Assembly (NCBI RefSeq): GCF_008042045.1 | Contig: NZ_RDBP01000059.1 | Location: 2,081-66,080 of the forward strand | From: Streptomyces sp. T39 | Lineage (GTDB): Bacteria; Actinomycetota; Actinomycetes; Streptomycetales; Streptomycetaceae | Length of the DNA: 64,000 bases | Direction of reading: 5' to 3' | In this document: positions 57,979-64,000 of the stretch, piece after piece | Layout of the letters: each line of letters begins with the position of its first letter | How positions within the stretch are numbered: the stretch's first letter is position 1 | Notes under the pieces: generated by a model | Seen by the model: only the letters and a program-made list of their open reading frames with translations | Databases searched by the model: none | Told to the model about the DNA's origin: nothing | Position numbers and translations under genes: made by a program

Positions 57979-59661
57979 ATGACGGTGGATGAGGAACCCT
58001 CGCGGGACGCACTGCCCCTCGCCGAGGTCGACGCGCACACGCATGAGGTCCCGGACTCGCTCGTGGCCGCCTGGAAGGCACGCGTGGCGAAGAGTCCGGA
58101 CGGCACAGCGCTCCGTTTCTTCGACGGCGCTCTGTCCGCGCGGGAGGTCGACGCGGCGTCGGACGCCCTGGCCGCGGCGTTCGAGGCCCGCGGAACCAGC
58201 CGGGGTGACCGCGTCGGCGTGTACCTGCAGAACATTCCGCAGTACGCGCTGGTGCTGCTGGCCCTGTGGAAACTGGGGGCCACGGCACTGGGACTCAACC
58301 CGATGTACCGGCGCCAGGAGCTCCGCCGGATCATCGACGACTCCGGGGCGGTCGGGGTCGTGTGCGCGGACGCCGACGTCGACGAGACGCTCGACACACT
58401 GGCGGGGAGCGCGGTCCGCTGGCTGATCAGCACGTCGGCGCTGGACTACCAGTCCCGCAACGATGCGCGGGTCTACACCACGACGCAGCGACCCGCCCCC
58501 GCGCCGGACGGCGATCTGGTGGCCCTGATCGGCGCGTTCGACGGGCGCCGGCCCTCGCCCGTGGACCTGACCCGCGACGACGTCGCGTTCCTGACGTACA
58601 CCTCCGGGACGACGGGGCCGCCGAAGGGTGCCATGAACACCCACGGCAACGTCCTGAGCGTGGTGGCGACCTGCGCGTCGTGGATGGGGGTGGGCGAAGG
58701 GGACGTCGTGTTCGCCGTGGCCCCCCTGTTCCACATCACGGGCGCGGTGGTCAACGCGACGATCTCCCTGCTCACCGACACGACGCTCGTCCTCACGGGC
58801 CGGTTCCACCCCGAGGTCGTCCTGGATGCCTTCGCCGAGCACGGGGTGACCTTCACGATCGGCTCCATCACCGCGTTCAACGCGATCCACGAGCTGCCTC
58901 AGGCCGAGGCGAGGCATTTCGCGTCGGTGAAGGCCCTGTACTCAGGGGGCGCGCCGATACCGCCGGCGACCGTCGAACGGTTCCAGCAGCGCTTCGGCGT
59001 CTACATCCACAACGGCTACGGGATGACCGAGACGACGTCCGCCGTCATCGCCGTGCCTCCGGGAGACAGGGCACCCGTTCATCCGCCGAGCGGGACGCTG
59101 TCCATCGGCAGGCCCCTGCCGCACGTCACCGCACGCGTCGTGGACCTGCACGGCGACCCGGTGCCCAACGGGGAGCAGGGAGAACTGGAGCTGAGCGGGC
59201 CGCAGGTGGTGCCCGGCTACTGGGGCAAGCCCGACGCCACACGCCGGACGATGCCGGAGGGCCGGCTCCGTACCGGTGACGTCGCCGTCATCGACGACCA
59301 GGGGTGGGTGTACCTGGTGGACCGGCTCAAGGACCAGATCAACGTGTCCGGTTACAAGGTCTGGCCCCGCGAGGTCGAGGACGCGCTGTACGAGCACCCG
59401 GCGGTGCTGGAGGCCGCGGTCATCGGGCAGCCGGACGAGTACCGCGGCGAGACCGTCGTCGCCTACGTCTCGCTCAAGGCAGGGCTGAGCGCGACGGCGG
59501 AGGAACTGATCGCGTTCTCTCGCGACCGGCTGGCGGCCTACAAGTGCCCCCGGACGATCCATGTCATCGCCGACCTGCCCAAGACGCAGAGCGGCAAGAT
59601 CCGGCGCGCCGAACTCCGCGGCCTCGACGGCCCCGGGCCGGCCTCCACCTCGAAGGACTGA
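57979..59661 (+). CDS. AMP-forming acyl-CoA synthetase
   Basis: 560 residues from ATG 57979. Adenylation motifs: TYTSGTTGPPKGA (P-loop), IHNGYGMTETTS, LRTGDVAVID and the C-terminal catalytic Lys in LPKTQSGKIRR. The sequence resembles long-chain or aromatic acid CoA ligases of the FadD type. It activates a carboxylic acid with ATP and CoA. It heads an operon with a dehydrogenase and an ACAD10/11-type phosphotransferase behind a TetR operator, so the acid is probably a degradable carbon source taken in by the MHS permease. Confidence 0.9.
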   Translation: MTVDEEPSRDALPLAEVDAHTHEVPDSLVAAWKARVAKSPDGTALRFFDGALSAREVDAASDALAAAFEARGTSRGDRVGVYLQNIPQYALVLLALWKLGATALGLNPMYRRQELRRIIDDSGAVGVVCADADVDETLDTLAGSAVRWLISTSALDYQSRNDARVYTTTQRPAPAPDGDLVALIGAFDGRRPSPVDLTRDDVAFLTYTSGTTGPPKGAMNTHGNVLSVVATCASWMGVGEGDVVFAVAPLFHITGAVVNATISLLTDTTLVLTGRFHPEVVLDAFAEHGVTFTIGSITAFNAIHELPQAEARHFASVKALYSGGAPIPPATVERFQQRFGVYIHNGYGMTETTSAVIAVPPGDRAPVHPPSGTLSIGRPLPHVTARVVDLHGDPVPNGEQGELELSGPQVVPGYWGKPDATRRTMPEGRLRTGDVAVIDDQGWVYLVDRLKDQINVSGYKVWPREVEDALYEHPAVLEAAVIGQPDEYRGETVVAYVSLKAGLSATAEELIAFSRDRLAAYKCPRTIHVIADLPKTQSGKIRRAELRGLDGPGPASTSKD

Positions 59662-59689
59662 TCCGTCGAGCCGGAACCACACCCGGGCC

Positions 59690-59885
59690 GCTTCTCGGGC
59701 CGCGCCGCCCTCGTGACCGGAGCGAGCCGGGGCATCGGTCTCGCCCGCGCCGAGCAGCGCCCGGGCGGGCCCGCAGCCCTCGCCTCCGCCGGGGCGCCCC
59801 GGCCTCGGAGGACTCCTCCTGGGTCACGGGCCATGTCCCCACCGTCGACGGCGGCCTCACGGTCGCCGACGGCACCGCGCAATGA
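59690..59885 (+). pseudogene. SDR gene reduced to its two ends
   Basis: The first part reads GRAALVTGASRGIGLA, the cofactor loop of a short-chain dehydrogenase. Then, in another frame, SSWVTGHVPTVDGGLTVAD, the standard SDR C-terminus, stops at 59885. About 200 codons between them, with the catalytic YxxxK, are deleted. It sat between the ligase and the acyl-CoA dehydrogenase and was probably an operon member. Confidence 0.75.
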
Positions 59886-59911
59886 CCGCCACCCACCCTG
59901 AAAGGACCGGC

Positions 59912-61150
59912 ATGACTGTCACTCACCTTCCGCCCGAGATCGCGGAGTTGCGGGAGCGCACGCGCCGCTTCATCCGCGAGGTCGTCATCGACGCGGAGCC
60001 CGCGCCCGGCGAACGTCTTGACCGGAGCACGCGGGACCGGCTGCAGGCGGCGGCGAAGGAGGCCGGCGTCTTCGCGCCGCTCGTGCCGAAGGAGTACGGC
60101 GGGCAGGGCGTGTCCGTCGCGTACTGGTCGCCGATCCTGCAGGAGGCCGGGTACTCGCCGATCGGCCCCAGCGCACTCAACTGCATGGCACCCGACGAGG
60201 GAAACATGCACATGCTCAACCTGATCGCGACCGAGGAGCAGAAGAAGCGGTATCTGGCGCCTCTGGCTGCGGGAGACGTCCGGTCCTGCTTCGGCATGAC
60301 CGAGCCCCACCCCGGTGCCGGGTCCGACCCTGCGGCGTTGCGGACCCGGGCCGTCCGTGCGGCGGGGGGCTGGATCATCGACGGTCACAAGCGGTTCACC
60401 AGCGGCGCCGTCGGTGCCGGGTTCTGCATCGTCATGGCGCGGACCCCGGCGGTGGACGATGCCCCCGAAGGGGCCACCATGTTCCTCGTCGACATGACGA
60501 ACCCCGGGCTCCGGGTGGGCGAGGCGATCCACACCGTCGACCGCTCCATCGACGGCGGCCACCCCCACCTGTACCTCCAGGACTGCTTCGTCCCCGACGA
60601 GGCCGTGCTCGGCGAGGTGGGGCTCGGCTTCCGGTACGCACAGGTCCGGCTCGGACCGGCACGCCTCACCCACTGCATGCGGTGGCTGGGGCTGGCGCGG
60701 CGGGCGCACGACATCGCCCTCGACCGGGCCGGGCGGCGGGAGCTGTTCGGCGGTCCGATCGACACGCTCGGCCTGGCGCAGCACCTGATCGCCGATTCCG
60801 TGATCGACATCGAGACGTCCGATGCGATCATCACCAAAACCGCGGCCCTGCTGGGCGGTGACCCGAAGGCGGGCTCGGCGATGTCCTCGATCGCGAAGGT
60901 GCACTGCTCGGAGGCGATCTTCCGGGTGATCGACCGTGCCGTCCAGATCTGCGGCGGCGACGGCGTCTCCGACGGCCTCCCACTGGCCCAGTACCTGAAC
61001 GAGGTCCGCCCGTTCCGCATCTACGACGGCTCCAACGAGACCCACAGGTGGGCCATCGCCCGCCGGGCGTCGGCCGGCCGCAGTGCTGCGGTCCGGGACG
61101 GTGAGCAGTACCGGGGCGATGCCGTCGTCGGGCGGGACGGGGCCGCGTGA
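59912..61150 (+). CDS. Acyl-CoA dehydrogenase (ACAD10/11 type)
   Basis: 412 residues from ATG 59912, with GAAAGGA upstream. FAD/acyl sites: FGMTEPHPGAGSDPAALRTR, WIIDGHKRFTSGAVGAGFCI; C-terminal catalytic region RIYDGSNETHRWAIARR with Glu. The motif RLGPARLTHCMRWLGLARRA is usual for the group related to human ACAD10/11, which handle hydroxylated or branched acyl-CoAs after phosphorylation. The partner phosphotransferase follows with overlapping codons, supporting that pathway. Confidence 0.88.
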   Translation: MTVTHLPPEIAELRERTRRFIREVVIDAEPAPGERLDRSTRDRLQAAAKEAGVFAPLVPKEYGGQGVSVAYWSPILQEAGYSPIGPSALNCMAPDEGNMHMLNLIATEEQKKRYLAPLAAGDVRSCFGMTEPHPGAGSDPAALRTRAVRAAGGWIIDGHKRFTSGAVGAGFCIVMARTPAVDDAPEGATMFLVDMTNPGLRVGEAIHTVDRSIDGGHPHLYLQDCFVPDEAVLGEVGLGFRYAQVRLGPARLTHCMRWLGLARRAHDIALDRAGRRELFGGPIDTLGLAQHLIADSVIDIETSDAIITKTAALLGGDPKAGSAMSSIAKVHCSEAIFRVIDRAVQICGGDGVSDGLPLAQYLNEVRPFRIYDGSNETHRWAIARRASAGRSAAVRDGEQYRGDAVVGRDGAA

Positions 61151-62250
61151 TGCACACCGTTCCCGACGGAATCGAGGTCGTGGCGAGCTGGGACCGGGCC
61201 CGCCACCTCGAAAGCCCTCCTCTGCTGGTCGTCGATGCGGTCACCGCCTTCCTGGACGCGCAGGGACTCGGACGTGGTCCGCTCGCGTGGCAGCGCATCG
61301 GCGACGGCCACTCCAACGTCACCTACCTGATCGCGCGTGGCGGCGAGTCCGTCGTCCTGCGTCGTGGTCCGCGCCCGCCGCTGCCGAAGTCGACGCACGA
61401 CATGGTGCGCGAGGCCCGTGTACAGAAGCTCCTCGGCGGGCACGGCGTACCGGTGCCGGAGATCGTCGCCGTCTGTGAGGACGAGTCGCTCCTGGGTGTG
61501 CCGTTCTACCTCATGGGCCGGCTCGACGGGACGGTCGTCACCGACACGATCCCGGCCCGGCTCTCTTCCGTCGAGCAGCGCCGGGCAACGAGCGAGGCGG
61601 CCGTCGATGCCCTGGTCTCCCTGCACCGCATCGACGTGACCCGAGGGGAGCTCGCCCTGCTGGGATCCCCCGACGGATACCTCCGGCGCCAGATCGAGCG
61701 GTTCCGCGGTCTGTGGGAGGTCAACACCACACGCAGCCTGCCCGCGGTGGAGTGGATCGCGGAATGGCTGGCCCGCAACCTGCCGACGAGCCAGGCCGCC
61801 TCCGTGGTGCACGGTGACTACCGCATGGGCAATCTCATGTTCGCCCCGCAGGCGCCTGCGAGGATCCTCGCAATCCTCGACTGGGAGATGGCGACACTCG
61901 GCGACCCGCTGGCGGACCTCGGCTACTTCACCGCGACCTACTCCGAGGCGAGCGTCATGAGCACCCCGCTCGAACTCACCCCGGTGACACGGGCACCGGG
62001 GTACCTCACGAGACACCAGCTGGCCGAGCGCTACCGGTCCCGCACGGGCCTCGATCTCACCCCGCTCCCCTGGTACCAGACTCTCGCCCTGTGGAAGGCG
62101 GCGATCTTCTGCGAGGCCATCTACACCCGATGGCGGCGTGGTGAGCGCCCGGACGACACGGCCTTCGGGCCCTCGCTCGAGGCGGGTGTTCCCCGGCTGC
62201 TGGACGTGGCCGCCCAGTACGCGGGCCCGACCGCAGCACCTCGCCGCTGA
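61147..62250 (+). CDS. ACAD10/11-associated phosphotransferase
   Basis: About 366 residues; GTG 61147 overlaps the dehydrogenase stop, and ATG 61150 is also possible. APH-fold kinase: RIGDGHSNVTYLIARGGESV (Gly loop), VVLRRGPRPPLPKSTHDMVR (Lys), catalytic loop ASVVHGDYRMGNLMF and metal site ILDWEMATLGDPLADLGYF. In bacteria and in fused eukaryotic ACAD10/11, this kinase phosphorylates a hydroxyacyl-CoA that the dehydrogenase then converts by phosphate loss. The translational coupling matches the fused arrangement. Confidence 0.88.
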   Translation: MMHTVPDGIEVVASWDRARHLESPPLLVVDAVTAFLDAQGLGRGPLAWQRIGDGHSNVTYLIARGGESVVLRRGPRPPLPKSTHDMVREARVQKLLGGHGVPVPEIVAVCEDESLLGVPFYLMGRLDGTVVTDTIPARLSSVEQRRATSEAAVDALVSLHRIDVTRGELALLGSPDGYLRRQIERFRGLWEVNTTRSLPAVEWIAEWLARNLPTSQAASVVHGDYRMGNLMFAPQAPARILAILDWEMATLGDPLADLGYFTATYSEASVMSTPLELTPVTRAPGYLTRHQLAERYRSRTGLDLTPLPWYQTLALWKAAIFCEAIYTRWRRGERPDDTAFGPSLEAGVPRLLDVAAQYAGPTAAPRR

Positions 62251-62347
62251 CGTCCGGCAGCGTCCCGTCACGCGTCCTGACGTCACCTCCACGTCAGCAC
62301 ATGCCAGACCTCGCTTCCCCAGCCCGGAAACAGTGAAGGAGCCGCAC

Positions 62348-63661
62348 GTGAGCCACGCTCAGGCAGAGACCGGAAACACGGCCGGGGAGGGAATCCTGCC
62401 GAGCCCCACCCTGCGCTCGAAGCGGAAGTCCCTCGTCGCCAGCACGGTCGGGAACGTCCTCGAGTGGTACGAGTGGAGCGCCTACGCCGTCTTCGCGCCG
62501 TTCATCGCCACCGTCATGTTCAACGCGTCCGACGGAGTGTCGGCGCTGCTGTCCACCCTCGCCGTCTTCGCGGTGGGCTTCCTCATGCGCCCGCTGGGCG
62601 GCATCCTCTTCGGGCGGGTCGCCGACCGGCGCGGCCGCAAGTTCGTGCTGGTCACGACCATGCTGATGATGGCCGGCGGAAGTCTGGTCATCGGGCTGAT
62701 GCCCACCTACTCCTCCCTCGGGTCCTGGGCGTCGCTCATCCTTCTGCTCGCCCGCATGACGCAGGGGTTCGCTCACGGCGGTGAGTCCGCGACGGCCAAC
62801 ACCTACGTCGCGGAGATCGCGCCGAGCGAACGCCGCGGGCTGTGGGGAAGCATCGTGTTCGTCGCGATCTTCGGCGGGTCGGCCATCGCCTTCTCGGTGG
62901 GCGGAGTCGTGACGACCGTGCTCTCCGACGGTGAGGTCGCCCGGTGGGGCTGGCGCATCCCCTTCCTCCTCGGCGCCCTCCTGGCCCTGGCAGCGCTGTA
63001 CCTGCGGCGCAGCATGGACGAGAGCGACGTGTTCGCCGAGGAGAATTCGGGTGCCCAGGTCCAGCCGCTGCCCAGGGGACAGGTGGCTCGTGGGGTCCTG
63101 CTCGTCATCATGATGACCTCGGGTATCACCGCGGCCCACTACACCTGGACCTCGTATGTCTCGACCTACGCCATCGCCCAGAAGGGCATGGACGCAGGCG
63201 TCGCCTACTGGTGCTCGGTGGGGGCGCAGTGCGTCGCTCTGGTGACGCTGCCGCTGTGGGGCCGTCTCTCCGACAGGGTCGGCCGGCGTCCGATGATGAT
63301 CACGTTCGCGGTGCTGATGAGTGCGCTGCAGATCCCGCTCACGGGCGTGATAGGTGCGCAGGGCTGGACGCTGCTGGTGGCGGCCTCGGTGGCTCTCACC
63401 GTTGTGGCCATCCCCGGAGCGCTGCTGTCGGCCACGATGTCGGAGAATTTCCCGACGCGGGTGCGGACGCAGGCCATCGGCTTCGCCTACTCGGTGTCCG
63501 TGGCCGTGTTCGGCGGTACCGCGCCGTATCTGAACCAGCTCTTCATCGACCTCGGCGTGGCGCGGCTGTCCAGCTTCTACATCATGCTGTTGTGCGCGTT
63601 CACCGGCATCGCGTGCTACCTGATGCGGGAGACGAAGGGCATTCACCTGAAGGACGCCTGA
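62348..63661 (+). CDS. MHS-family (metabolite:H+ symporter) permease
   Basis: 437 residues from GTG 62348. MFS signature motifs: VGNVLEWYEWSAYAVFAPFI (MHS-type first helix), GGILFGRVADRRGRKFVLV (loop 2-3 motif), ARMTQGFAHGGESATANTYV and LWGRLSDRVGRRPMMI (repeat in half two). About 12 spans. MHS proteins carry organic acids such as citrate, alpha-ketoglutarate, benzoate or shikimate. As last gene of the acyl-CoA operon it is the likely importer of the acid activated by the ligase. Confidence 0.88.
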   Translation: MSHAQAETGNTAGEGILPSPTLRSKRKSLVASTVGNVLEWYEWSAYAVFAPFIATVMFNASDGVSALLSTLAVFAVGFLMRPLGGILFGRVADRRGRKFVLVTTMLMMAGGSLVIGLMPTYSSLGSWASLILLLARMTQGFAHGGESATANTYVAEIAPSERRGLWGSIVFVAIFGGSAIAFSVGGVVTTVLSDGEVARWGWRIPFLLGALLALAALYLRRSMDESDVFAEENSGAQVQPLPRGQVARGVLLVIMMTSGITAAHYTWTSYVSTYAIAQKGMDAGVAYWCSVGAQCVALVTLPLWGRLSDRVGRRPMMITFAVLMSALQIPLTGVIGAQGWTLLVAASVALTVVAIPGALLSATMSENFPTRVRTQAIGFAYSVSVAVFGGTAPYLNQLFIDLGVARLSSFYIMLLCAFTGIACYLMRETKGIHLKDA

Positions 63662-63667
63662 CCGGCG

Positions 63668-63958
63668 GTGGCGGATCTGGTCGGGTGCGTACCCGGTGGT
63701 CAGAAGGAGGTCGCCGGCGTGCGCCCCGAGGTCGGCGCGGCCGTGGACGTGCCGGTCGGCGCGTGCCGGATCAGCGGCGAGTACGCGATGATCGAAACGG
63801 CTGCCGGGAAGGGCTGGATCGACCGGGACAAGGCGATCCTGGAGCCCCTCGCCGGCAGCCGCCGGGCCGGCGCGCAGATGGTCCTCACCTGTGGGGCCGC
63901 CGAGGTCGCGCAGAGGTTCTCCGGCAGGGATCGAGGCCGCCGACGGCTCAGACGGTGA
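63668..63958 (+). pseudogene. hemB: HemB (porphobilinogen synthase) C-terminal fragment
   Basis: Frame DVPVGACRISGEYAMIETAA, GKGWIDRDKAILEPLAGSRR, AGAQMVLTCGAAEVAQRF matches the end of delta-aminolevulinate dehydratase (VxxYQVSGEYAMI..AA..GWID). The zinc/active-site Lys domain is missing and the frame runs past the natural stop. It is a dead copy; the true hemB must be elsewhere. Confidence 0.75.
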
Positions 63959-64000
63959 CGAGTCCGAGCTCGGCACAACCCTGGTGGAGCGTGTCGAGCC
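63948..64000 (-). CDS. 3' end of a leftward gene running off the window
   Basis: Leftward frame LDTLHQGCAELGLVTV and stop at 63948-63950. Too short to identify; it overlaps the HemB fragment's tail, and may be only a chance frame. Confidence 0.3.
   Translation of the reverse strand, partial: LDTLHQGCAELGLVTV

Noticed and set aside
62294-63976. Leftward 560-codon frame opposite the MHS permease
   Set aside because: His/Arg/Gly-rich shadow of a well-supported transporter.

Overview
The window is high-GC DNA with strong third-position GC bias. It carries many GTG starts, GTGA/ATGA-coupled genes, TetR and ECF regulators and small secreted proteins. This is typical of a Streptomyces (or close relative) chromosome, most likely a variable arm or an acquired island rather than the core. 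No rRNA, tRNA, CRISPR array or replication origin was seen.

Layout. 1-13.1 kb is a nest of mobile elements: a truncated helicase-associated-domain gene, an IS5 relic, an IS5-type element whose inverted repeats also enclose a barstar gene, two pairs of small plasmid/ICE-like genes, and an IS21 element. The istB of that IS21 is split in one codon neighbourhood by a 4.2-kb element with two tyrosine-recombinase genes, an HTH gene and a DUF6228 pair. A decayed IS5 copy follows. 13.1-17.4 kb holds an ABC exporter operon, a Cys-rich secreted protein and a stray adenylate kinase. 17.8-20.5 kb holds an IS481 element abutting an SDR/TetR pair that has suffered a 161-bp inverted duplication, producing a chimeric SDR. 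20.8-30.1 kb has a GDSL hydrolase, an ECF41-type sigma factor with its carboxymuconolactone-decarboxylase partner, an alpha/beta hydrolase, small secreted proteins and a graveyard of gene fragments.

31.0-35.7 kb is a compact operon: a 49-residue peptide, an APH-fold kinase, an ABC exporter and a tandem triple-NUDIX protein. 37.0-43.3 kb is a locus of an aerolysin/ETX-like pore-forming protein with four companions (NHL propeller plus beta-trefoil, a small acidic/Pro-rich protein, an unknown protein, and beta-trefoil plus FG-GAP propeller), arranged around a divergent promoter region with a repeated motif. 44.3-45.8 kb is a second IS5-type element whose near-perfect inverted repeats enclose a passenger gene (two S1 domains) and a decayed transposase.

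46-64 kb is quieter metabolic and regulatory DNA: an alcohol dehydrogenase with an Lrp regulator, a GNAT-SnoaL fusion opposite a TetR, a DUF4394 protein, an NmrA-like protein and a quinone oxidoreductase, an MMPL exporter opposite a TetR with a 16-bp palindrome between them, and an acyl-CoA catabolic operon (acyl-CoA ligase, acyl-CoA dehydrogenase, ACAD10/11-type phosphotransferase, MHS-family permease) behind a TetR with a 20-bp palindromic operator.

The best candidates for undescribed biology are the pore-former locus at 37-43 kb, the peptide-kinase-exporter-triple-NUDIX operon at 31-36 kb, and the two IS5-type elements carrying immunity-like passenger genes. All functions are read from translated motifs and recalled family knowledge; no database search was run.
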